Shown: in pieces, positions 11,049-21,700 of the stretch
How the letters are laid out: each line of letters opens with the position of its first letter
Numbering within the stretch: the first letter of the stretch is position 1
Assembly: GCA_028564705.1 (NCBI GenBank)
Contig: JAPXFQ010001133.1
Location: 868,001 to 932,000 of the forward strand
Source of the DNA: Apricaphanius iberus
Lineage: Eukaryota; Chordata; Actinopteri; Cyprinodontiformes; Aphaniidae
Length of the DNA stretch: 64,000 bases
Reading direction: 5' to 3'
Notes under the pieces: generated by a model
What the model saw: only the letters and a program-made list of their open reading frames with translations
Databases searched by the model: none
What the model was told of the DNA's origin: nothing
Position numbers and translations under genes: made by a program

Positions 11049-11864
11049 ATGGCTTCCATCTCTCATTCCCCCTCTTTGGCTCCTCTCTCCTGTTCTCTGT
11101 GTCAGATGTTTAGCTACTCCCCCACCTCTTTAGTGATAATGGTAAGTGTAATAAATGTAGCATTTTCGTAGCTTTGGAGGCGAGTGTTTCAGAGTTAGAG
11201 GGAGCCAACAAGGATAGAATCACCTAGCGGTCCTCCAACAGAACCCACGCAGCTGGGATCTCAGGCTAACTGGGTGACGGTACGTAGAAAGCATTGTCAG
11301 CCCAAAGGGAACCACCAACCTGTCCATGTTTCTAACAGATTTTCCCCACTCAGTGACGCACCCACTGAGGAACAGACTCTGGTAATTGGCAGATCCACAG
11401 TCCGAAACGTGGCTTTAGAGACACCATCGACCATAGTCAAATGTTTTCCAGGGGCCAGAACAGGCGACATAAAATCCCACCTGAAACTGCTGGCTAAGGA
11501 TAAGCGTAAATACACTAAGATTGTTATTCACGCTGGGGGAAATGACACCCGGTTACACCAATCGGAGGTCACTAAAATTAGTGTTGCTTCGGTGTGTAAG
11601 TTTGCTAAAAAAATGTTGGACTGTGTAATCTTTTCTGGTCCCCTGCCCGATCGGACCAGTTAGGACATGTTTAGCCGCATGCTGTTATTTCATGGATGGT
11701 TGTCTGAGTGGTGTCCAGCAAACAACGTGGGCTACATTGATAATTGGAAAACTTTTTGGGGAAAACCTGGTCTGATCCGGAGAGACGGCATCCATCCCAC
11801 TTTGAATGGAGCAGCTCTTCCTTCTAGGAATCTGGACAGATTTATTAGTCCTTCAAAACACTGA
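11049..11864 (+). pseudogene. L2 ORF1-like protein with SGNH esterase motifs, broken
   Basis: In fish L2 and CR1 elements ORF1 is an RNA-binding accessory protein that often carries an SGNH/GDSL esterase domain. Here an ATG at 11049 opens MASISHSPSLAPLSCSLCQMF, followed after a one-base loss (near 11127, judged against 27440) by GKCNKCSIF, giving a C-x2-C ... C-x2-C pattern. From 11274 one frame continues with the esterase blocks: [10 protein letters not shown] (nucleophile block, the other copy has VIGSSVVRNV), [10 protein letters not shown] (oxyanion Gly/Asn block) and [11 protein letters not shown] (catalytic Asp and His). A TAG at 11661 interrupts it; the copy at 27871 has Asn there. The next stop, at 11862, may be the natural end of ORF1 because the endonuclease follows in the same frame. 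Confidence 0.7.
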
Positions 11865-11957
11865 CAAACCAGGGTCCAGACCAGGAAGCAGAGTCGTAGT
11901 TTAACCCACCTCTCTGCAGCTTCTGTACTGTTACCCACTCAATACCCCATTGAGACA

Positions 11958-13953
11958 GTGTTTTACCCACGGCCAAAATCAAATAGACTAAAAGTTAACC
12001 TGACAAAAGCAAACTATGAAAATCTCATTAAAATAAATACGACTCGGACCAAACAAGGAAATAGAGTAATTAGATGTGGTTTACTAAACATAAGATCCCT
12101 CTCCTCAAAGACTTTATTAGTAAATGACTTGATATGTGATAATAAAATTGATCTATTTTGCCTATCAGAAACCTGGCTGCAGCAGGAGGATTTTGTAATT
12201 ATAAATGAGTCAACTCCTACCAATTATCAACATTTTCACATTCCTAGAAGTACTGGGCGAGGAGGAGGAGTTGCAACCATCTTTCATTCAGATTTAATAA
12301 TTTATCCGTAGACCAGTTATTAACTACAGCTCTTTAGAACATCTAATCCTTAGTTTTCCTCATCCAAGCTGCAAAACATTAAAACCACTTTTGTTTGTGG
12401 TTTTGTGTCGTCCACCAGGCCCTTACTCTCAATTCTTGGACCAGATCTCAGATTTTTTATCTGATTTAGTTTTAAACACTGATCAGGTAATTATAGTAGG
12501 GGATTTTAATATTCACGTGGACACTGAAAGTGATAGCTTAACTGCAGCCTTTAATATTATCTTAGACTCAATTGGCTTTACTCAGAAAGTGAAGGGACCC
12601 ACACACTCTGGTCGGCACACTTTAGACATTGTACTGACATACGGCATTGAGTGTGATGAACTAATAGTCCTCCCACATAACCCAGTCCTATCTGACCATT
12701 TTTTGATAACCTTTGAATTTACTTTACTCAACGTTCCCAAATCTGCACTGAAACAGCACTGGTAAAAGTTACTAATGATATTCTAATAGCCTCTGATAAT
12801 GGATTTGTGACTTTTCTGGTCTTGTTAGATCTCAGTGCTGCTTTTGACACAGTCGATCATAATATTCTCTTAGAAAGGCTCGAACATGTTGTAGGGATAA
12901 AGGGAACAGCACTAGGCTGGTTTAAATCATATCTGTCCAACAGATTCCAGTTTGTTCATGTCAATGATAAATCTTCTTCACACTCAAGGGTTACTTGTGG
13001 AGTACCACAGGGTTCTGTGCTTGGACCGATTCTCTTTACTATATATATATGCTTCCAATTGGTAAAATAATTAGACAACATGGAATGAATTTCCACAGTT
13101 ATGCTGATGATACACAATTATATTTATCCATAAAACCTGATGAAACCAATCAGTTAGGTAGATTACAAGCATGTCTGGAAGACATAAAAACCTGGATGAC
13201 TCTGAATTTTCTGCTTCTAAATTCAGACAAGACAGAAGTTGTTGTCTTTGGACCAGAACCTTTAAAAAGGAAACTGCTAAATCAATCACTTCATCTGGAT
13301 GGCATTAATTTGGCCTCTGGTAATAATGTAAAGAACCTTGGTGTAATTTTTGACCAAGACATGACATTTAAATCCCATATTAAACAGGTTTCTAAGATTT
13401 CTTTCTTTCACCTCCGGAATATTGCTAAAATTAGAAACATCCTGTCCAGGAGTGATGCAGAGAAACTAGTTCATGCATTTTTGACTTCGAGGCTGGACTA
13501 CTTTAATTCCTTATTATCAGGACGTCCACAAAATGCAATTAAAAGCCTTCAGTTGATCCAAAATGCTGCACCAAGAGTTCTGATGAATATTAAAAAGAGA
13601 GATCACATTTCTCCTGTTATGGCTGCTCTCCATTGGCTCCCAGTTAAATCCAGAATAGAGTTTAAGATCCTCTTCCTTACTTATAAAGCTCTTAATAATC
13701 AGCTCCATCGTACATCAGAGATCTGATTGTTCCATATGTTCCTAACAGAGCACTTTGTTCTCAGAATGCAGGTCTACTGGTAGTTCCTAGGATTTCAAAA
13801 AGTAGAATAGGAGGCAGATCTTTTAGTTATCAGGCTCCTCTCCTGTGGAACCAGCTCCTAGTTTTAGTCCGTGAGGCAGATACTCTGTCTGTTTTTAAGA
13901 CTAGGCTTAAAACCTTCCTTTTTGATAAAGTTTATAGTTACTTATATAGACAC
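11958..13953 (+). pseudogene. L2 endonuclease-reverse transcriptase, internally deleted and frameshifted
   Basis: The protein would nick target DNA and copy the element RNA at the nick. Endonuclease (EEP fold) motifs are GLLNIRSL and [10 protein letters not shown] (about 12078-12182), RGGGVATIF (about 12260-12295), and, after a stop at 12309 and a frame change, PPGPYSQFLDQ, VGDFNIHVD (about 12500) and LSDHFLITFEF (about 12700). Near 12755 the text jumps to TALVKVTND, so the RT fingers are missing. RT continues with LLDLSAAFDTVDH (about 12822-12860, motif A), GVPQGS (12999-13016, motif B) and, after a frameshift in the TATATATA run near 13045, YADD (13100-13111, active-site motif C). The C-terminal region continues to KTRLKTFLFDKVYS, ending near 13953. 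Confidence 0.8.
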
Positions 13954-15440
13954 TAGACCTTATAATCTCTCTCCGATTTCTAACAGTAATGTATTAATTT
14001 ACCAGAATAAAATGATTAGAGAATTGAACAAAGGTTGAATCATGAATCAGGACAGAAAAAGATTTACACCAGGTTTTAAGGCTAGAAAGTGATGGACAAA
14101 GATAATGCCAGAGTCTTCGGAAGAGCGGGCCTTTATCTACTCCAGTTATATCACTTACCAATAATATTATCTCTCTAATACATAGATTCTGGAGAGGACG
14201 CAGTCCTATGAGCAAGGAGAGATGCATAAGCACTACAATACTTACCCACTTACCTCCTTCTTTCCTCCTGGATTTCCAGGCAGGGAGTAGAGGGAGATGG
14301 AGTGTTCAGCTCGATCCGGCAGCCCTCCTCAACTCCATCTCCCTCACACCGTACATTGCTAATAGACTTAAGAATTAGGAAAACAATTATCCTTTTTCAG
14401 ACTCAACTGACCCTAACACACCTTATACTTTTCTTTTCTACTACTCTCCAGATATATTTTTCCTGATCTTAATGCGATTGTTAACCCAGTTTTCTCTCAG
14501 TGTTTTTCTCCCCATAGAAGCTCCACACGGTCTGGTACCCTGCTCAGCTATAATGCCCCCTGCTGGATGGGGAGCATTGGTCCAGATGATGCTCAATGTG
14601 ACAGAGCATCCTCCATGCTGTCTCTTCTCTGTCTTCTCAGACCCCCAGACGGTCGTGGCAGATGACCGCTTGTACTGAGCCAGGGTTCTGCCAGAGGTTT
14701 CTTCCTGGAGTTTTTCCTCTCCACTGTCGCTGCATGCTTGCTCAGTATGAGGGTTTGCTGAGGAATTGCTGTGGTTGGAGTCTGCATGACCCGGGCACAA
14801 CCTCACACCAATGACTCAACGCAATCTGCTGGGATTCCTTACATAGAAAACTTTTAACTGATTTGAATGTTTGTATAATTGTATTGAAATTACTTTTGTT
14901 GTAAAGTGCCTTGAGATTACATTTGTTGTGAATTGGCTTGACAATTGAATTGAGTTATAGTGTGGAATATCAGCACTGGTGTGATTCATTCATGGCGTAG
15001 ATGCTAATATTTTGCACAACAGCACTCCCTCTTATGTGATATTGCTTAAACATAAGTTATGCTAATGATGCATACGTAAGGGTGACTGGGGATGGCCGTA
15101 ACACTCATTTAGACCAAATCAGAAACGACATATGGTGATGTCACCAATAAAGTCTTTGCCTACTTACAAATTGAGCTCACTGCCATTGCCACATGTCTCT
15201 GAGCTGAAAACAGTCTATTCTGGAACAACAACAAAAGATTGCAGATAAGAAAGTACAAATTTTCATCATATTTATTTTTTGCATAGTGTCTAATGTATTG
15301 TAGATAGAATAGTTTCACTTACTTAAGTGGTAGCTTCTCTCATTTATTTTGATGTGTTGCATTATTTCTACCTATGAAGGTAATGACAGAAAACATCTTT
15401 ATAATGGCTGACTGCCATAGGGAGGCTTGTTAAAGATCTG

Positions 15441-15468
15441 AAAAAGTGTGAAAAAGTGTGAAAAAGTC
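15441..15468. repeat. Short decamer tandem repeat
   Basis: AAAAAGTGTG occurs two full times and begins a third time. Confidence 0.8.
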
Positions 15469-15484
15469 TTCCAACGCATCCTCA

Positions 15485-15554
15485 CTCCCAACTCGTCACA
15501 TATGGACAAATGGTCAGGAGTCTGATCTTGCGTCCATATGTGACGAGTTGGGAG
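15485..15554. repeat. Perfect 23-bp inverted repeat (hairpin)
   Basis: The arm 15485-15507 (CTCCCAACTCGTCACATATG plus GAC) is exactly complementary to 15532-15554, with a 24-nt spacer. It could form a cruciform or an RNA hairpin. It may be the remnant of a foldback or MITE element, but no further terminal repeat or target duplication could be identified. Confidence 0.85.
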
Positions 15555-16149
15555 CAAGAATGTGTTGTCCCTTCATACTGACATTTTGTACTGGTCTCCT
15601 GTAAGTGTAAAACAGACATGGGTCTCCCTGCAGAAGTTCTCCAGAAGGAGGCAACTGAGGTCATCCTAGGAACATCTGTCAGACGGGTCACCAATGTTCA
15701 TAACATCTGCCAGATATTGTGAAGCTGCAGAGAAGCCAAGATAATGTTGGGGGGATCCACACTAAGCCTTATCATCATTTTTAATAAGAATAAATGAACT
15801 GTTACATTCATCCCCAAGCAATGTCACAATTTACCCCAGTACCACGGTAGGTAGTAACCACATACTGTAACTCTGTGTATTTTAATTGAACTAATTTGTG
15901 ATATCGGGTGGAAGTCCAAATGCATATGGACAAATATGGGTACCACATGTTAGAATTTGAGATCTCCAGCACAGAGAACCAGTGAGTTACGCTTGCTAAA
16001 AGAAAAAAGTGTTACAATCATCCCCAGCTACAGTCTATGTGCTGTCTGGAGGAATGGCCATTCAAAGGTTTCATTCAATAACGTTTCAGGTGGAAAAAAA
16101 ACAACATGTGTTGTCATCAGCAGAAACAATGAGCTCAGAACAAGCCCAC

Positions 16150-16524
16150 ATCATCACTCCTCCTCTTTCTGTGTCTCTTCTCTGTCTTCTCAGACCCCCA
16201 GATGGTCGTGGCAGATGACCGCTTGTACTGAGCCATGTTCTGGTTCTGCTGGAGGGTCCTTCCTGTTAAAGGGGAGTTTTTCCTCTCCACTGTCGTTACA
16301 TGCTTGCTCAGTATGAGGGATTGCTAAAGTATTGCTTCAGCTGTAGTCTGCATGTTGAGGACACAACTGCACATAATGACTCAGCATAATCTGCTGGGAT
16401 TCCTTGGATTGGAATGTTTGTATAATTGTGTTGAAATCACTTTTTTTAATGACTTTGTAAAGTGCCCTAACATGAAATTTGTTGTGGATTGGCGCTATAT
16501 GAATAAACTGAATTGAATAAACTT
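16150..16524 (+). mobile_element. L2-like LINE 3' UTR fragment
   Basis: It matches the last 370 bp of the L2 copy ending at 14957: CTTCTCAGACCCCCAGA-GGTCGTGG, TTTTTCCTCTCCACTGTCG and TGCTTGCTCAGTATGAGG, then GTAAAGTGCC and GGCGCTATATGAATAAACTG, ending GAATTGAAT. It is 5'-truncated and entirely non-coding. Confidence 0.8.
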
Positions 16525-17342
16525 ATCATATGTCGTAACTTTTTGAGTCACAGGACATTTGTGAAAGCTAATATTTTAACGCAAAATTTGGAAATAACAC
16601 TTCAAATTCAAGTGAGGATTTCTTGTCTACTAGAAATCAGTGTTCACACTGATTTGAGGCTAATCAAAGCTAATCTTTCCACCTAACTGCAGCTATTTTA
16701 CAGCAAGGAAACATGATTGTAATAAGTGATTATTTATACCATCATGGTTTGTTTTTGGGAGATGGAGGCTGGTCAGAAATAAGTAGTAATGATTAAGGTA
16801 TTGTTTGGAAATGGACATAAAGTCCTTGAATTTTTCTGCTAATTAGAATGTACATTTCCAGCAGAAGAGCATTGCTGAGGTAGTTTATTGTGTTAGAAAG
16901 CTCTTTAACAGCAGTGTTAACAGCACCGCCAGGCATTCATCTACAGATTTTCTGTTTGCTTCTGTCACCGAAACGTCCAGGCCCCTGGGGCACTTTACCG
17001 TTTTTCAGTAGATATCAATTTCCCCTAAGCGGGTCTGAAACTACCGCCTGGTGTTAAAATTAATGGCACAGGGCTTGACCCCAGACAGCTGTTTGACCCT
17101 TGACCTTCCAATTGTCTATTTGCTTTAGCAGGGCAAACAGAGACAGAAGGCTGTCTGTCAGTTGACCTCATGGTCCGTTTGGCTGCCCGCCTGCCTAATG
17201 TGCGAGACATGGGCTGGATTTGGATTGGATTCATCCTCCAGCTACAACATGTGAAAGATTCTAAAAAAAATCCACAAAAATAATTAAAATCAATTGAAGG
17301 TTAAGGAGAATATGACTTAAAGACAGGTACAAGAACATTTTT
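16525..17342. other. Unannotated non-coding segment
   Basis: No gene, repeat or structural signal recognised. Confidence 0.4.
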
Positions 17343-17480
17343 GGCAAGGCAACTTTATTTGAATATCTAAATGCAATTAGACAACTAATTGCAATGTTTG
17401 TGTGATTGTATTGAAATGACATCTTGTAAATTGACGTCTATTGTAAATTGGCGCTATACAAATAATTTGAACTGAATTGA
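17343..17480. mobile_element. Two short LINE 3'-tail remnants
   Basis: GGCAAGGCAACTTTATTTGAATAT at 17343 resembles the complement of a GCCTTGCC-type tail. From about 17384 a plus-strand L2 tail follows (AATGTTTGTGTGATTGTATTGAAATGAC, GGCGCTATACAAATAATTTG, AACTGAATTGAG). The two point in opposite directions. Confidence 0.55.
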
Positions 17481-17555
17481 GTTATGGGAATGAAACAGAC
17501 AATTACCATCAGGAAATCGCTTCAAAACCATTGTCATATGAAATGGGAGAAAGGG

Positions 17556-17659
17556 AGTGTGTGTCTGTGTGTGTGTGTGGGGGGGGGTCTGTGTGTGTGT
17601 ATGCGTGTGTGTCTGGGGGGGGGTTGTGTGTGTGTGTGTGTGTGTGTATGTGTGTGTGA
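17556..17659. repeat. (GT)n microsatellite with two G runs
   Basis: GT dinucleotide tracts are interrupted by two runs of eight to nine G. The pattern keeps plus-strand frames open (Cys/Val/Gly-rich), which is not evidence of coding. Confidence 0.95.
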
Positions 17660-18335
17660 CTTGAACAAAGGAACACGTGGTTCAAAAGGGAGGGTGCTCA
17701 GGTTAGCTTCTACACACAGGAAAGGTAGAGTACTGATGGCACCTAGATGGGGAAGGAGCTAAGGTTAGCTCCATGAATTTGAATGAAGGGTATGTATCTA
17801 TGTGTAGAGCTAACAACAGAACTTGTCCATTTCCAGCTGTGAGCATACAGTCCAATTGCTGTATAAATGTGATAGAATGTGAAAGAGAGAAGGAATGAAA
17901 AGAGCAAGGAAAACGAGAAGAAAGATATCCATTTTGGACACAACCAGCTTAACATACACAGCTAAATTCAGCAATTCCCAAAACATACATTCAGCAGCAT
18001 CAATGAACAGACAGCGGTTGCAGCGCTGAGATGCTAAATCTTTGAAATTATTTCTAAATTGTTTTAACTTATCTCTGCCCAGACACATAAAGAGGAGGAT
18101 AAAATGAATGGTGATCCATTTTCCTGTTGGTCCAAATAGCAATTAAAAGGCTGGTCTACAAGGATAGGGCAGAAAAATTTGCCAATATGGCAAAGGCCAG
18201 CATGCACAGCAAGGATCTAGTAAACTGGAGTGTTTGCAGGGACCAAAAGTTGACTCAATGATCACTCAAAATATCTTAATACATGGCCCTATTCATTCTT
18301 TCCTTTACATTAATCAGTCATCCTGTTCCCTTCCA
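17660..18335. other. Unannotated non-coding segment
   Basis: No gene recognised. Minus-strand frames at 17743-18142 are rich in Phe, Leu and Ser and show no motif. Confidence 0.35.
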
Positions 18336-18650
18336 GATGCTGTCTAGGAAACTCCAGACAGGCCTGGACATGTCCTGGCTTAAGCAGGGGGACACGTTCA
18401 GCGCTGCAGGCGGCGTTGTGTGATACTGATAGCAGCCTTTGTTACTTTGGTCCCAGCTCTCTGCAGGTCATTCACTAGGTCCCCCGTGGGGTTCTGGGAT
18501 TGCTGCTCACCGTTCTTGGGGTCATTTTGAGCCCACAGAGTGAGCTCTTGGTGGAGCCCCAGATGGAGGGAGATTATCAGCGGTCTTGGATGTCTTCCAT
18601 TTTCTTTTTTTTTCTTTTTAGTAATTACTGTGGGTTTAATTTCTTGAAGT
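18336..18650 (-). pseudogene. Tc1-like transposase N-terminal fragment (salmonid-type family)
   Basis: On the minus strand this resembles the widespread Tc1-like family of salmonids and other teleosts: a segment beginning near 18600 with KMEDIQDR, then a region equivalent to SLHLG...HQELTLWAQNDPK, then NPRTPRGDLVNDLQRAGTKV (GDLVNDLQRAGTKVTKA is clear), an RRLQ segment and a degenerate VPLLKP-HVRA equivalent (CCCCCTGCTTAAGCCAGGACATG). Stops and frame changes are present and no terminal repeats were found, so it is a buried fragment. It belongs to a different Tc1 lineage from the element at 8444-10389. Confidence 0.7.
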
Positions 18651-18769
18651 TATGGACACGAAGGTGCGATAATAAGGAAGAAAGAAAGAAGATGAAGAAG
18701 AGAAACAGGACCGGTAGAATTGTGAACTGACGATACAAGATACGAAAGTTAAAACCCGGGCCAATCCCC

Positions 18770-18790
18770 CCACACACACACACACACACA
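18770..18790. repeat. (CA)n microsatellite
   Basis: A pure CA run of about ten units. Confidence 0.95.
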
Positions 18791-21700
18791 TGCCAGGGAG
18801 TCACAGTAAAAGCCACAGCGGATGTACAGCCTCCCCAGGCTGCGGCCAGCCAGCACCTGGACACCCAGATCTACAGGCTCCCGGGTCCAGAACCCACCCC
18901 ACGCAGAGAGTCGAGACCAGGGACCAGCCAATGCTGGACAACCCCCCAAAATGAACTGACTGATTATTGTTAAAGTTGACTTATAAACATCCAGACATAT
19001 CTATATAGAAAATTATTAGAAAATAATGCAGGCTTTCACGGGCGTCCTGATTTTTTCACATGACTGTAATCAAATGTACATTTTGTGCCCTTCAAATACC
19101 CTCCAACTTTTTATGGGCTGATATGGAAGTAACCATGTTGGTGCCTTGTTGCTATGAAGAAATACTAGAATATAATATATATCCTGGTGGTTTTCTAGAA
19201 AATATAAAGACAACAGTTTCCTTTTATTAAACAATACCAGAAAACTGAATTTTAAATATCACTGACAGAAATATTAACCGACCAAGACTATTTCTGGCAT
19301 GGAGCTGGTATTGGTGTCTCCATGTATCCATCTTGTTCCATTCATCAGGCTTGCTATTATATTTATAAATTTAGTTCAAAGGCCCCCTCTTGGCTCTATA
19401 TTCTATCAGAAATAGCAACAGATTCATCCACAACAATTTACAGACAGCATAAACAGCTCAAACACATAAAGAAGTTGCGATGGGGAGTTTATAGTTTACC
19501 AACCTGCCAGTTTATCTGCCAATCAAATCATCCGTCTGTCAGAAAATCTGTGATAAAGAGGAAAATTGTTCTCAGAATAGAATCAGCTGCTCTGCTGCAC
19601 AACCAGAGGATTTTTCTCCAGAGAGAGACCTCACAGTTGACAACTGCACTGATTTATAGGAAGACAGGAGTAGAGGGTTACTATAAACCAGAAGTGTAAC
19701 TTTCCTCCATCTTAAGCAGGACAGGAGGTAAAGATAGTTACTCAATGTCTCATTATTGTATTCCCCTAGACCAGGGGTCTGCACCACAAGCTCTGCTGTC
19801 CTCCTACTGTTAGATAAGTCTCTGCTTGAACACACTTGGGTCAAATCATCAGACTATAAGCAGGAGTCACAAGAAGTTGCAGACTCACTAGATCACTAGA
19901 ACATCTGGGCCTTCATACAGAAAAATCTCAGCACCTCAGCACCTCAGATACTTTAGGAAGGTTGTGTTTATCTTGTGGATTTGAGTTTTAACCCTAAAAA
20001 AACCAGAACAACATGGATGCTATTTTTGGGTTATGGTTAAAGAGGTAATCCAAGTTTGTCAAACATTGTATCCTCTGATAGAAATCAGAGGCAAAATCAC
20101 TACATTATAACACAAGCTGGATATCAGTTGAAAATGTAAGGTTGATGTCTAAGAATAGAATTGATCTCTTTTTTAATCACCTTTCTGGCTGCCGTATCCT
20201 TATTAAAGTTTTTCTGTAAAGAGGCATCCAAAGCCACTAGTTGTGTCTCTAGCTCCTCTAAGCGATGTGATCCTTATTAATAACGGTGATGGAAAAATCA
20301 GAAGGCTGGCCATCATTTTTACAGATCAGTATTCCCATTGCTTGTGCAAAAGCACAGATATTTACTTTATGCATGGAGTCCAGTTAAATAAATCAGTTAA
20401 AGAAAAGATTCCCAGTCACTGCATTCAAGGAGTCTTGCAGACCAGAGCTGACTGTTGAGAAGTCACTGAGGTTTTGAAGCTGCGGCTGGCGGTGAGGCTG
20501 GAGACGCGCTCCAAAGAGCCCGATGTGATCCAAACGCCCCGGCACCTGCTGCTGCTTTCATCCCACAGCCTTTCCTGCAGCTGAGATCAGGAAACAATTC
20601 GTTCTGGGAGTCTTTTCGACTTTGGATTTTTTAAAGTGAAGAAATGTTTCCCCTATTTGAAAACATTTGGTGAAGCAGCACTTAATTCCAGCCTCCAGTG
20701 CGGGGTTGAGTGTGGATCCAGGCTACAGATAGACATCTAAACCTCCATGAGAAGTTATTTATCTGAATCAAAAATCCTAAACCTCTGCAACGATACCACT
20801 ATGTGATTACACACAAAGGGGGGCACATTGCGGTTCTGTGTAGGTAGCTGTGTGAACACTTAACAGGTACATCCATTGCAGTCACAATTTCAGTCCAATT
20901 CCTCTCTCTCTCCGGCCTGTTTAAGTGCGTTTTGGGCGAAACGTTGTAAAACTATTCATGCTGTTGCCACAAATCAAATAGCATTTCAGAAGTCCAATAT
21001 ATTTTTAATTTTTACCAGCAAATGGTTAAGATTGTTCCTAGTTCCTCCTCCGTCAGTCAGCTGCGTCAGCTGGCGTCCTGATTGGCCATGGTTCTACTCC
21101 AGCTCCTTTCGCAGCATACAGCACACTTCATGATCTCTAGTCGTAGATATTGAACGTGTTCAATATCTACAATCTCTCATTCTGAGGCCTTACGAGCGGA
21201 TCCGACAAAATCAGTCTTTGCATACCCCACACCAAAGGAAAATCAAACACCATATTGTTACGGCAGACAGTCGAGCCTTTGCTGGCTTTGATCAGGACTA
21301 ATAATCTTATCTTGTAGTGTGTGCCAGCCTTTGCTCCAAACATTTACCAACCATCTAAGAATGCCATTTTTCATAGAAAGAGTTTAGCTGAAAGAAATAG
21401 CTCCAAACGTAGCAGTGACATCATCCAACAAATGGTCTGGTGTTAAAAAACACGTTTATTTTACTCACATAAAGAACAGCTACAGCGGACGCTAGCTCTG
21501 CTAGCCACTCGGTCGACCCTGTGATGTCATCAGTAAACAATATCTGCAAGCATTAAATTATATCCAACTGATTTCATCTTTAGTTGTTTGGAGTTGTCCT
21601 TTCTGAACCTGATAGAGAATCGAAGAAGCTAAAGATTAGGGTGATGGCATGGAGGTCTCCCAGTCTCAAAGACTTGAACATCATCACCAAATACATCAAA

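Larger units (their letters stand above)
10800..14957 (+). mobile_element. Nearly full-length but defective L2 (Maui-like) LINE
   Basis: This is the longest retrotransposon copy in the window. The order is a presumed 5' UTR (start uncertain, roughly 10800-11048), ORF1 with esterase motifs, an endonuclease domain, reverse transcriptase, a 3' UTR and the tail AAAGTGCCTTGAGATTACAT...GAATTGGCTTGACAATTGAATTGAG ending at about 14957. The 3' UTR from 14207 onward matches 37434-38822, and its last part also matches 16150-16524. Compared with other copies it has lost the stretch between the end of the endonuclease and the RT catalytic core; the junction is near 12755. In-frame stops and frameshifts in every domain make it inactive. 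L2 assignment rests on RT motifs and the 3' tail. Confidence 0.8.
14958..16149. other. Unannotated segment with a decamer repeat and a long hairpin
   Basis: No gene recognised. It holds a short decamer repeat (15441-15468) and the inverted repeat at 15485-15554, listed separately. The remainder shows no family motif. Confidence 0.4.

Noticed and set aside
19772..21521. hAT-like element suggested by CAGGGGTCTGCA at 19774 and the complement of CAGGGTCGACC at 21512
   Set aside because: Inverted similarity covers fewer than 8 bases, there is no matching 8-bp target duplication, and the interior has no transposase motif.
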